From: DATCJU01 sp036562635
Lineage (GTDB): Bacteria > Actinomycetota > Actinomycetes > Mycobacteriales > Pseudonocardiaceae
Length of the DNA: 64,000 nucleotides
Direction: 5' to 3'
NCBI GenBank assembly: GCA_036562635.1
Contig: DATCJU010000077.1
Location: 4,145 to 68,144, forward strand
Shown here: in pieces, positions 18,094 through 26,579 of the stretch
How positions within the stretch are numbered: position 1 is the stretch's first letter
Layout: every line of letters starts with the position of its first letter
Made by a program: the position numbers and the translations under genes
The notes under the pieces: model-generated
Told to the model about the DNA's origin: nothing
The model's database searches: none
What the model saw: only the letters and a program-made list of their open reading frames with translations

Positions 18094-19398
18094 GTGAAGC
18101 ACGTAACGAAGTTATCGATGTTGTCGGCGACGCTGGCCGCGCTGGCACTGGCCGCCGGCGCATGCGGCCTCGGCGGTGGCGGGGGCACCTCCGACGGCGG
18201 TTCCCAGGACGGGGAACGCACCCTGACCGTGTGGCTGATGGACGGCTCCGCCCCCACCTCGGTCACCGACGCCCTGCACGCGGAGTTCGAGGCCGCCCAC
18301 CCCGGCGTCAAGGTCAAGTACGAGGTCCAGCAGTGGAACGGCATCCAGGAGAAGCTGACCAGCGCCCTGGCCAGCAGCAACCCTCCGGACGTCATCGAGC
18401 TGGGCAACACCCAGACCCCCAAGTTCGCCGCCGAGAACACGCTGCTCGACCTGACCGACTCGGCCGCCGAGCTCGCCGGTGACCAGTGGCTGTCCGGCCT
18501 GAAGGACTCGGCCACCTGGAACGGCAGGCAGTACGCCATGCCGTTCTACGCGGCCAACCGCACGGTCATCTACCGCAAGGACATGTTCGAGAAGGCGGGC
18601 ATCACCCAGGTCCCGACCTCCCGGGCCGAGTGGCTGGACGCGATCCAGAAGCTGAAGGCCGCCAACGCCGACAACCCCGACTTCGACCCGCTGTACCTGC
18701 CCGGTCAGTCGTGGTACGTGCTGCTGTCGTTCATCTGGGACGAGGGTGGGGACGTCGCGGTCGCCGAGGGCGGAACCTACCGCGCCGCCCTGGACACCCC
18801 GCAGGCCAAGGCGGGGATCGCCTTCTACCGCGAGCTGGTGGAGGCCTCCGGCACCACGGCCCCGCGCGACACCGACGAGGCCAAGCCGCAACAGTACGAG
18901 GTCTTCGCCAAGGGCAACACCGCCATGATGATCGGCCTGCCCTGGGAGCTGGCCAGCGCGGTCAAGGCCAACCCGGAGCTGGAGAACGTCACGGCGGCCT
19001 TCCCCATCCCCTCCCGTGAGCCGGGCAGGACAGCACCGGTGTTCCTGGGCGGCTCCAACCTGGCCATCCCGGTCAGCAGCCGGAACCAGGACCTGGCCAA
19101 GGACTACCTGAAGCTGCTGTCCAGCACGAAGTACCAGGACATGCTGGCCCGGGAGGGCAAGGCGGTACCCGGTACCTCCAAGGACATCAGTGCACTGGAG
19201 TCCGACCCGGTCGCCGGCCCCATGGCCAAGGCGGCGCAGAGCGGCAAGGTCACCCCGGCCACCCCGAAGTGGGCCGCGGTCGAATCGGGCCAGAACCCGC
19301 TCAAGGACATGCTCACCGCGGTGCTGACCGGCCAGAAGACCGTGGACCAGGCCGCCGCGGACGCCAACGCCAAGATCAACCAGGCACTGTCCGGCTGA
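18094..19398 (+). CDS. dasA: ABC sugar-binding lipoprotein, DasA-like
   Basis: Extracellular solute-binding protein of the sugar ABC group, 434 residues. GTG start gives a short signal with the lipobox LAAGAC, so it should be lipid-anchored outside the membrane. The mature protein begins with a Gly/Ser linker and then TLTVWLMDGSAP, the usual first strand of this fold. By position (divergent from dasR, followed by two permeases, a GH3 glucosaminidase and a SIS protein) it matches Streptomyces DasA, the chitobiose-binding protein. Substrate is inferred from synteny and the dre site. Confidence 0.85.
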   Translation: MKHVTKLSMLSATLAALALAAGACGLGGGGGTSDGGSQDGERTLTVWLMDGSAPTSVTDALHAEFEAAHPGVKVKYEVQQWNGIQEKLTSALASSNPPDVIELGNTQTPKFAAENTLLDLTDSAAELAGDQWLSGLKDSATWNGRQYAMPFYAANRTVIYRKDMFEKAGITQVPTSRAEWLDAIQKLKAANADNPDFDPLYLPGQSWYVLLSFIWDEGGDVAVAEGGTYRAALDTPQAKAGIAFYRELVEASGTTAPRDTDEAKPQQYEVFAKGNTAMMIGLPWELASAVKANPELENVTAAFPIPSREPGRTAPVFLGGSNLAIPVSSRNQDLAKDYLKLLSSTKYQDMLAREGKAVPGTSKDISALESDPVAGPMAKAAQSGKVTPATPKWAAVESGQNPLKDMLTAVLTGQKTVDQAAADANAKINQALSG

Positions 19399-19401
19399 GC
19401 C

Positions 19402-20385
19402 ATGACGACGACACAGCACACGGCGCCGGCGGGGACCTCCACCCCGCCGGCCCGGCGCACCGGAGACAGCACCAGGACCCGACGTCGCGGGCCGCTCGGC
19501 GAGCAGGCGCTGCCCTACCTGCTGCTGGCCCCGGCGGTCCTGGTGCTGCTGTGGCTGATCGGCTGGCCGGCGGTGCTGATGCTGCTGACCAGCTTCCGCA
19601 AGCTCGGTCTCGGCGAGCTCGTGCGCGGCGAGTTCGTCTGGACCGGACTGGACAACTACCGCACGGCACTGTCCCGGCCGGAGTTCTGGCCCGCCACGTT
19701 GCGCACCGTCGCGTTCACCGCGGCCTGCGTGGTCGGCACGATCGTCGTCGGTCTGCTGGTCGCGTTGCTGCTGCGCCAGCTCGGGCCGGTCGTGCGGACC
19801 ACACTGCAGATCTGCATGGTGCTGGCCTGGGCGATGCCGATCGTCGCGGCCACCACCGTCTACCAGTGGGTCTTCGACCAGAACTACGGCATCCTCAACA
19901 AGACCCTCGTGCTGCTCGGCTTCGACTCGTTCGCCGGGCACAACTGGTTCGCCACCGGCACCTCCACCCTCGCGGTGGTCGTCCTGCTGATCGTCTGGCA
20001 GGCGGTGCCGTTCGTGGCGCTCTCCCTCTACGCCGGACTGATCGGCATTCCGCGGGAGCTCTACGAGGCCGCCGGCATCGACGGGGCCAACGCGTGGCAG
20101 ACCTTCCGTTCGGTCACCTGGCCGACCCTGCGGCCCCTGCTGCTGATGCTGACGTTCCTGTCCACGCTGTGGGACTTCAAGATCTTCACCCAGATCTGGG
20201 CGTTCCGGCAGGGCGGCCCGGACGGGCAGAGCACCACCCTGCAGATCCTGCAGTACCTACGGAGCTTCGCGGACAACGACTTCGGTGGGGCGGCCGCGAT
20301 CAGCGTGCTGATGATGCTGGTGCTGATCGCGCTCACCGCCCAGTACCTGCGGTTGCTCGTCCGGTCCCAGGAGGTGCAGCTGTGA
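19402..20385 (+). CDS. dasB: ABC sugar permease, DasB-like
   Basis: Inner-membrane permease of the MalF/UgpA group, 327 residues, six predicted membrane segments. The coupling (EAA) loop reads YEAAGIDGANAWQTFRSVTW, which docks onto the ATPase. Start ATG 3 bases after the dasA stop. A soluble N-terminal tail of about 35 residues precedes the first helix. Its stop overlaps the next permease start as GTGA. No ATPase gene is present in the operon. Confidence 0.88.
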   Translation: MTTTQHTAPAGTSTPPARRTGDSTRTRRRGPLGEQALPYLLLAPAVLVLLWLIGWPAVLMLLTSFRKLGLGELVRGEFVWTGLDNYRTALSRPEFWPATLRTVAFTAACVVGTIVVGLLVALLLRQLGPVVRTTLQICMVLAWAMPIVAATTVYQWVFDQNYGILNKTLVLLGFDSFAGHNWFATGTSTLAVVVLLIVWQAVPFVALSLYAGLIGIPRELYEAAGIDGANAWQTFRSVTWPTLRPLLLMLTFLSTLWDFKIFTQIWAFRQGGPDGQSTTLQILQYLRSFADNDFGGAAAISVLMMLVLIALTAQYLRLLVRSQEVQL

Positions 20386-21197
20386 GGCGGTGGGTGTTCT
20401 CCGCGCTGGGCCTGGTCCTGTCCGTGTTCTTCGCCTTCCCCGTCTACTGGATGGTCAGCTCCTCGGTGAAGCCCACCGACCAACTCCAGTCCCGGGACTA
20501 CGACCTGATCCCGCTGGGGGTCACCGGTCAGCACTACGTGACCGCGGTGAGCGAACCGAACTTCCTCACCTTCCTGCGCAACAGCCTGCTGGTCTCGCTG
20601 ACCGCGGTGCTGTTCGCCCTGGTCACCGGCCTACTGGCCGCCCTGGCGCTGTCCAGGATGCGTTTTCGGGGTCGCAAGGGCTTCGTGCTGCTGGTGCTCG
20701 TGGCCCAGCTCATCCCGCTCGAGGCGCTGTTCATCCCGCTGTTCCTGATGATGCGGGACGCCGGTCTGCACAACCGGCTGCCCTCTCTGGTGTTGATCTA
20801 CTTCGCCTTCACCCTGCCGTTCACGATCTGGACGTTGCGCGGCTTCGTGGACGGCATCCCGGCGGAGCTGGAGGAGGCCGCCATGGTGGACGGCTGCGGC
20901 CGGTGGGGGGCGTTCCGCCGGGTGACCCTGCCCCTGCTCGGGCCGGGGCTGGTGGCCACCTCGGTGTACGGGTTCATCACCGCGTGGAACGAGTTCCTCT
21001 ACGCCCTGGTGCTCATGCGGGACCAGGAGAACTACACCCTGCCACTGTGGCTGGCCTCGTTCCAGACCGCCTTCGGCACCGACTGGGGCGCCACCATGGC
21101 CGCGTCGACGCTGTTCACCCTCCCGGTGCTGGTGTTCTTCCTCGTCGTGCAACGCAACCTGGTCGCCGGGGTCACCGCCGGCGCGGTGAAGGGGTGA
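20382..21197 (+). CDS. dasC: ABC sugar permease, DasC-like
   Basis: Second inner-membrane permease, MalG/UgpE group, 271 residues with six predicted membrane segments. The EAA loop reads LEEAAMVDGCGRWGAFRRVT. The GTG start overlaps the dasB stop by four bases, so the two are coupled. Together with DasB it forms the translocation pore; energy must come from an unlinked ATPase, for which the MsiK-like protein at 43.9 kb is the obvious candidate. Confidence 0.88.
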   Translation: MRRWVFSALGLVLSVFFAFPVYWMVSSSVKPTDQLQSRDYDLIPLGVTGQHYVTAVSEPNFLTFLRNSLLVSLTAVLFALVTGLLAALALSRMRFRGRKGFVLLVLVAQLIPLEALFIPLFLMMRDAGLHNRLPSLVLIYFAFTLPFTIWTLRGFVDGIPAELEEAAMVDGCGRWGAFRRVTLPLLGPGLVATSVYGFITAWNEFLYALVLMRDQENYTLPLWLASFQTAFGTDWGATMAASTLFTLPVLVFFLVVQRNLVAGVTAGAVKG

Positions 21198-21200
21198 GCC

Positions 21201-22703
21201 GTGAACGACCACCAGGACGTGCGGACGCTCGCCCGGCGCGTACTGCTCCCCGGGTTCGTCGGCACCACCGCACCTGACTGGGTGCGGCGTGAGGTGGCCG
21301 ACGGCCTGGCCGGGGTGGTGCTGTTCGGACGGAACGTGGTGCACGACGAGCAGGTCGCCGCGCTGACCACCACGTTGCGAGCCGAACGGGACGACGTGGT
21401 CGTGGCGATCGACGAGGAGGGCGGCGACGTCACCCGGCTGGATGTCTCCACCGGCTCGGTACTGCCCGGCAACCTGGCCCTGGGGGTGGTGGGTGACGCC
21501 GGGCTCACCCGACGGGTGGCGGCCGGCCTGGGACGTCGGCTGGCCACGTGCGGGGTGACCCTGGACCTCGCCCCGTGTGCCGACCTCACCCTCACCCTCG
21601 ACGACCCGATCATCGGGGTCCGCGCGTTCGGTGCGGACCCCGACGCGGTCGCCGAGCAGGTGGCGGCGTTCGTCGACGGCCTACAGGGAGCGGGGGTCGC
21701 CGCGTGCGCCAAGCACTTCCCCGGCCACGGCGCGGCCACCGCCGACTCGCACCTGGCACTCCCGGTGCTGCCGCGCACCGAGCACCAGCTCCGTGACGGG
21801 GAGCTCCGACCGTTCCGAGCTGCGGTGCAGGCCGGGGTGCGGGCCGTGATGACCGGCCACCTGGTGGTGCCGGACTGGGGCACGGACCCGGCCACGCTCA
21901 ACCGGCGGGCGGTGGAGGACGTGCTGCGTGGGGAACTGGGCTTCACCGGCGCGGTGATCACCGACGCCCTGGAGATGGGTGCAGTGGCCGGGCGGCTCGG
22001 TGACCGGGCCGGTCTGGCCGAGGCCGCGGTCCGGGCCCTGCTCGCCGGGGCCGACCTGCTGTGCCTGGGCGGTGAGCTGGCCGACGAGTCCGTGGTGCAC
22101 GCGGTGGTCGAGGCACTGGTCGCGGCGGTGCGCTCCGGGAGGTTGCCGGAGCAGCGGCTGGTCGAGGCGGCTGACCGAGCCCGGGGCCTGGGCACCCGGC
22201 CCGGGGCGCGGAACGACTCACCCCCCGACGATCTCCCCGCTCTGGGTCTGGCCGCGGCGCGCCGAGCCCTGAGGGTGCACGGCGAGCCACGGTTGCCGTC
22301 CCCACCGCTCGTGGTGGACGTCGTGGTGCCACCGAGCATCGCGGTGGGGGCGGTGCCCTGGGGGCTGGGACCACACCTGGCCGAACTGTTGCCCGACACC
22401 CGGGTACTCCGAGTGGAACCGGACGTCCCGCCCGACAGGATCACCGCGGCGGCCGAGGGTCGACCGGTGGTCCTGGTGACCCGAGACGCACACCGACACC
22501 CGGAGGTGCTCGACCTGACCCGCGCCCTGACCCGCACCGACACGGTCCTCGTCCACGTCGAGACGGGCGTTCCGGGGCCGACCACCAGCGGAGTCACCGC
22601 CCGGATCGACACCCACGGCGGCTCGTACGCCTCGCTCCGCGCCGCGGCGGAGCTGCTGGCCGCACACCACACAACCCCGAGGGATCGGAGAACGAGCCGA
22701 TGA
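21201..22703 (+). CDS. dasD: GH3 beta-N-acetylglucosaminidase, DasD/NagZ-like
   Basis: Glycoside hydrolase family 3, 500 residues. It carries the NagZ-type signature KHFPGHGAATADSH starting at residue 171 (includes the His of the Asp-His dyad) and the nucleophile Asp255 in VITDALEMG. No signal peptide, so it should act in the cytosol on imported chitobiose or GlcNAc-containing fragments. It sits 3 bases after dasC and overlaps the SIS gene as ATGA, the same position as dasD in Streptomyces. The C-terminal 150 residues are an extra domain with less conservation. Confidence 0.88.
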   Translation: MNDHQDVRTLARRVLLPGFVGTTAPDWVRREVADGLAGVVLFGRNVVHDEQVAALTTTLRAERDDVVVAIDEEGGDVTRLDVSTGSVLPGNLALGVVGDAGLTRRVAAGLGRRLATCGVTLDLAPCADLTLTLDDPIIGVRAFGADPDAVAEQVAAFVDGLQGAGVAACAKHFPGHGAATADSHLALPVLPRTEHQLRDGELRPFRAAVQAGVRAVMTGHLVVPDWGTDPATLNRRAVEDVLRGELGFTGAVITDALEMGAVAGRLGDRAGLAEAAVRALLAGADLLCLGGELADESVVHAVVEALVAAVRSGRLPEQRLVEAADRARGLGTRPGARNDSPPDDLPALGLAAARRALRVHGEPRLPSPPLVVDVVVPPSIAVGAVPWGLGPHLAELLPDTRVLRVEPDVPPDRITAAAEGRPVVLVTRDAHRHPEVLDLTRALTRTDTVLVHVETGVPGPTTSGVTARIDTHGGSYASLRAAAELLAAHHTTPRDRRTSR

Positions 22704-23770
22704 CCGAACCGCACCCCACGTCCGAGCAGAGCGCCCCATCGGCCGGCCGGCACATGGCCGCGGAGATCGACGAGCAACCGCACGTCTTCCAGCGGCTGCT
22801 CGACCGGCGAGCGGACATCGCGGCGGTCGCCGAGCACATCGCCCGCCGCCGTCCCCGGTTCGTCCTGCTCGCCGCGCGTGGCTCCTCCGACCACGCGGCC
22901 CAGTACGCCAAGTACCTGACCGAGGTGCTGCTGCAACTGCCCACCGGACTGGCCTCACCGTCCACCGCCACGCTGTACGGGGCACGTCCCGACCTGACCG
23001 ACGTGCTGCTGATCTCGGTCAGCCAGAGCGGCGGGTCGCCGGACCTGCTGGAGGTCACCGAGGCGGCCCGGGAGCAGGGCGCCCTGACCGTCGCGGTCAC
23101 CAACACCCCCGGTTCCCCGCTGGACCAGGCCGCCGAGCTGTCGGTGGACATCGGGGCCGGGCCGGAGCGGGCGGTCGCGGCCACCAAGACCTACAGCGCC
23201 TCGCTGCTGGCGCTGTACCTGCTCCTGGACGCGGTCCGCGGTGGCTCGGGCGAGCACGCCGCCGAGCTGCCCGCACTCGCCCAGGCCACTCTGGACGGTT
23301 CCGTGGACGCGGTGGACGAGGTCGTGCAGCGCTTCCGGTTCGTGTCCAGCATGGTGACCACCGGTCGTGGTTTCTCCTCCGCGACCGCGGCCGAGGCCGC
23401 GTTGAAGCTGGCCGAGACCAGCTACCTGGCCGTCCGCTTCTACAGCGGGGCCGACCTGCTGCACGGACCGGTCGCCGCGGTGGACGAACAGACCGGGGTG
23501 CTCGCGATCTGCAGCACCGGCGCCGGCGGCAAAGCCATGCGGGACGTGCTGGACGTGGTGTGCGAACGGGGTGCCGACATCTGCGCGTTCGGCTCGGCCG
23601 CGGCCCAGATGCCGGCGACCCTGTACGTGGACGTCCCGGAGACGGCCGAGGAGGTGGCTCCCGTCCTGGAGGTGCTGCCGGTGCAGCGCTTCGCCCTCAA
23701 CCTGGCCCTGGCCCGGGGACTCGACCCCGACCGCCCACGCGGCCTGTCCAAGGTCACCAGGACCCGCTGA
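22700..23770 (+). CDS. Double SIS-domain sugar-phosphate isomerase, putative GlcN-6-P deaminase
   Basis: A 356-residue protein with two SIS domains (about 45-180 and 205-340), like the isomerase half of GlmS and the NagB-II/AgaS group. Motifs include ISVSQSGGSPDL, AATKTYSAS and ALKLAETSYL. It lacks the glutaminase domain of GlmS, so it probably deaminates glucosamine-6-P to fructose-6-P instead of making it. In Streptomyces the gene after dasD is a classical nagB, so this looks like replacement by a non-homologous deaminase. The ATG start overlaps the GH3 stop. Last gene of the operon. Confidence 0.82.
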   Translation: MTEPHPTSEQSAPSAGRHMAAEIDEQPHVFQRLLDRRADIAAVAEHIARRRPRFVLLAARGSSDHAAQYAKYLTEVLLQLPTGLASPSTATLYGARPDLTDVLLISVSQSGGSPDLLEVTEAAREQGALTVAVTNTPGSPLDQAAELSVDIGAGPERAVAATKTYSASLLALYLLLDAVRGGSGEHAAELPALAQATLDGSVDAVDEVVQRFRFVSSMVTTGRGFSSATAAEAALKLAETSYLAVRFYSGADLLHGPVAAVDEQTGVLAICSTGAGGKAMRDVLDVVCERGADICAFGSAAAQMPATLYVDVPETAEEVAPVLEVLPVQRFALNLALARGLDPDRPRGLSKVTRTR

Positions 23771-23885
23771 GCCGGCCGGTGTCCCACCCGCCGGGACGGC
23801 GGACGGTGATCCGCCACGTCTCCCTCGGACCCGGCGCATCCCGGAACGACGGGCCGGCGGTGGCCTGGGGAAACCGGGTAAAGAG

Positions 23886-23923
23886 GCGCCCGCCTCACCG
23901 AGGGGGCGGGATGAGGCGGGCGC
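23886..23923 (+). terminator. das operon terminator
   Basis: Perfect 12-base arms GCGCCCGCCTCA/TGAGGCGGGCGC, 14-base loop, about 115 bases beyond the SIS gene. Confidence 0.8.
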
Positions 23924-24364
23924 GTACCAGGCTACGCCGAACGGAGCAGACTGCTCCACGCGGGGGACCCGGGCGAGTGCTACACCACCGGGTGCGATTG
24001 CCGAGCACACCGTCCACTGTGGTGTCCCGGCCGGCGCCCATCGGCACCTCCCGGCCCACCCCGAGCAAGCACCCACACCCCGCGCCCCGCCGCCGACGGT
24101 CCCGACACGACCGGACGCGGACACGGCCAGGGACCCGATCCGCAGGGGACCCGCACCGTCCCGTGCAGCGGTCGACCGCATGTGTTCCTCCCTCCGATCG
24201 GTTCCTTCCCGGATCGGTACGAACGGAGCCGGCAACCACGTCACCGGGTCCGCCCCGCACCGCCGCCAGTCCAGCAGGAGCAGCCGTCGAAGGGCGAGCG
24301 TGTGACGAGCAGTGGGTGGCCCGCTGCCGAAAACATCCCTTCCACGGGTGAATCTCCGCGGCCC
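23924..24364. other. Intergenic region between the das operon and the kinase gene
   Basis: About 440 bases with no supportable gene on either strand. I found no dre-like site in it. Confidence 0.45.
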
Positions 24365-24392
24365 TTGCTCGGCCGAGGAAGTACGCGATACT
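24365..24392 (+). promoter_or_regulatory. Putative promoter giving a leaderless kinase mRNA
   Basis: TTGCTC (24365-24370), 16-base spacer, GATACT (24387-24392). The GTG start of the kinase begins 7 bases after the -10 box, so transcription should start on the start codon. No ribosome site is visible. Confidence 0.6.
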
Positions 24393-24399
24393 CCCCCGC

Positions 24400-25401
24400 G
24401 TGACCCATGGCGCGGACGTTCTCGTGGTCGGACTCGACGTCGGAGGCACCTCCACCCGAGCACTGGTGGCCGACCTGGACGGCAACCACCGGGGTCGTGG
24501 AACGGCGTCCGGCGGCAACCCGAACTCGCATCCGCCGGAGCAGGCCGCGGCGCAGGTGGGCAAGGCCCTGCGGGAGGCGCTGACCGGCCTCGACCCGGCC
24601 GGGGTGCGAGCCGGGATGCTCGGCATGGCCGGGGTCAGCACACTCACCGACCCGGCCGTCCGCGCCCTGTTCGAGCAGGCCTGGCACGAGGCCGGGCTGC
24701 GGTGCCCGCTGCGCGTGGCCAGCGACTGCGAGGTCGGCTTCGCCGCCGGTGCGGCGGAACGGTCCGGGACCGCGTTGGTGGCTGGTACCGGCTCGATCGC
24801 CGCGCGTATCCAGGACCACCGGATGGTCGCCACGGTCGGCGGACACGGCTGGCTGCTCGGCGACGAGGGAAGCGGGTTCTGGTTGGGCCGGGAGGCGGTG
24901 CGGGCCGCACTGCGTGCCCTGGAGGGCCGGCTCCCGCTGACCGGGCTCACCGAGGCGGTGCTCACCCGTGCGTTGGGCACGCCACCGGAGGGCGGCTGGC
25001 CGGGGCCGGACCACCGGAGCACCTCGTCCCGTCTGATCACCGTGGTGAACCGGGCCGAGCCGATCGCCCTGGCCGGCTACGCCGCGCTGGTCACCACGAC
25101 CGCCGCCGAGGGGGACGAGGTGGCCCGGGACATCGTGCGACGCGCCGCGGAGCAGCTCCTCGACCTGGTCGCCGCAGCCCGGCCGAGCGGCGGCAGCACC
25201 CCGGTGGTGCTGATCGGCAGCCTCACCGCACCGGACAACCCGGTGGGCGCTGCCCTGCGCGCGCAGCTGGCCGTCCGGTACGGGGAGGACGTGGTGCGCA
25301 CCGCCACCGACGGGGCCGCCGGGGCGGCGTGGCTCGCCGCCCTCGACCTGCTCGACGAACCGGCCGCCGCCGCACTGCACACCCGCCTGACCGCGGGCTG
25401 A
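24400..25401 (+). CDS. BadF/BadG-family kinase, putative N-acetylglucosamine kinase
   Basis: A 333-residue kinase of the ASKHA superfamily, BadF/BadG/BcrA/BcrD group, like mammalian GlcNAc kinase. The phosphate-1 loop is VVGLDVGGTSTRALVADLDG, the second is LVAGTGSIA, and GWLLGDEGSGFWLG is the sugar/ATP-site signature of this group. It would phosphorylate GlcNAc or glucosamine released by the GH3 enzyme next door. It has its own promoter and most likely a leaderless mRNA, so it is not part of the das transcript. Substrate is inferred from family and neighbours. Confidence 0.85.
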   Translation: MTHGADVLVVGLDVGGTSTRALVADLDGNHRGRGTASGGNPNSHPPEQAAAQVGKALREALTGLDPAGVRAGMLGMAGVSTLTDPAVRALFEQAWHEAGLRCPLRVASDCEVGFAAGAAERSGTALVAGTGSIAARIQDHRMVATVGGHGWLLGDEGSGFWLGREAVRAALRALEGRLPLTGLTEAVLTRALGTPPEGGWPGPDHRSTSSRLITVVNRAEPIALAGYAALVTTTAAEGDEVARDIVRRAAEQLLDLVAAARPSGGSTPVVLIGSLTAPDNPVGAALRAQLAVRYGEDVVRTATDGAAGAAWLAALDLLDEPAAAALHTRLTAG

Positions 25402-25450
25402 CCCGACGGTCGGGACGACGGGCACCGACCGGGAGCGGGACAGGGCGGAG

Positions 25451-26236
25451 TCAGCCCCGGCGTGGCGGTGTGTCGGTCGTCGGTGTCCTGGGATGACGCA
25501 GACCGGGGTGGTCGGGCGGGAGCGAGCGACGGAACACCCACCAGCTCACCGCCAGGCACACCGTGAGCAGAGGCCAACTCAGGACCACCTGGGCCACACC
25601 CAGGGCCACCGTGGCATCGGCCACCCACAGGGGCAGGAACACCAGCAGACGGACCACGTACTGCCCCACCCACACCCAGCTGGCCCGGATGTAGGCACGC
25701 AGCAGATCCGGATCGCGACGCCACCGGGTGCGCTGGCCGAGCACCGCACCGACGATCACGCCCAGGAACGGCCAGCGGACGACGATGCTGGCCATCCAGG
25801 CCAGGGCACTGGCCGCATTGGAGGCCACCCGGATCAGGAAGAAGTCGGCCGCACGCCCCGTGCGCAGGGCGATCAGCGCAGCCACCGCGACCCCGAGGAA
25901 ACCGAGCACCACGGCCCGGGGCCTGCTGCCCCCGCGCAACCGCACCACCGCCGTGACGGCACCGACCACGAGAGCCGCGGCGGCACCGATCCCGACGGAC
26001 TGCCCGGCCAGCAGCCACCCGGCGACGAAGGCGACCGGCGGCAGCGTGGCGTCCAGGGCGGCACGGCGCCCGCCGAGCAACCGGGAGAGAGACTCCTGGG
26101 AGGTCTCCTGCACGAGCCCTGGCTCCGCGGAGGCCGACCGCGGCGCGCCACCGCGTCCCGACTCGCTCTCGACGCGCTCGCACACTCCTTCGGTCACTCC
26201 TTCAGGGTGCCGCAGTCCTACGCCCTGTGGCACCAT
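25451..26236 (-). CDS. DUF3159 membrane protein
   Basis: A 261-residue protein with about five or six membrane segments (residues 65-225), matching the actinobacterial DUF3159 family. Conserved-looking parts are the LRTGRAADFFLI and VGQYVVRLLVFLPLW regions. The charged N-terminal 50 residues are cytosolic. I take the ATG at 26236 because AAAAGAGAGG lies 6 bases upstream; GTG codons at 26197 and slightly further in are alternatives with adjacent GAAGGA. Function unknown. It is divergent from the GH4-like gene. Confidence 0.78.
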   Translation of the reverse strand: MVPQGVGLRHPEGVTEGVCERVESESGRGGAPRSASAEPGLVQETSQESLSRLLGGRRAALDATLPPVAFVAGWLLAGQSVGIGAAAALVVGAVTAVVRLRGGSRPRAVVLGFLGVAVAALIALRTGRAADFFLIRVASNAASALAWMASIVVRWPFLGVIVGAVLGQRTRWRRDPDLLRAYIRASWVWVGQYVVRLLVFLPLWVADATVALGVAQVVLSWPLLTVCLAVSWWVFRRSLPPDHPGLRHPRTPTTDTPPRRG

Positions 26237-26579
26237 GCTCCACCTCTCTTTTCAGCAGCTCTTGCTCACCGCGTCGAGTGCTGCTCCGCACGGACCAGCC
26301 GGCACGTCGTCCACGCAGCGTGGCGGATAACTCAACAGGACGAGTTCTCGTAGTCCGATCGAGAAGAAACGGTGCGGGACCGCAGCACATCCGGTACACG
26401 TGGCGGCACGGGACGGTGCCGGAGTCACCTCGGCTCGCCCCCGTCGTTCCCCGGAAGAGGACGTCCGTCGCCCCAGCAAGGAGCACCCACCAGCCGAACA
26501 CCGACGACCGCACGCGGTCCGACCGGACACCCCCGGCCCAGAGTCACCCGATCCGCAACCACACCCGGAGCCCGGACGT
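26237..26579. other. Divergent promoter region between DUF3159 and the GH4-like gene
   Basis: No gene. It holds a perfect inverted repeat TTCTCG-N9-CGAGAA (26345-26350 and 26360-26365), next to AACTC/GAGTT arms near 26329-26346. This is the relatively AT-rich part of the region and a likely operator. I see no DasR-like site here. Confidence 0.5.

Noticed and set aside
23924..24364. Second DasR site or a small gene before the kinase
   Set aside because: No TGGT...ACCA pair with the right spacing and no frame with a plausible protein.
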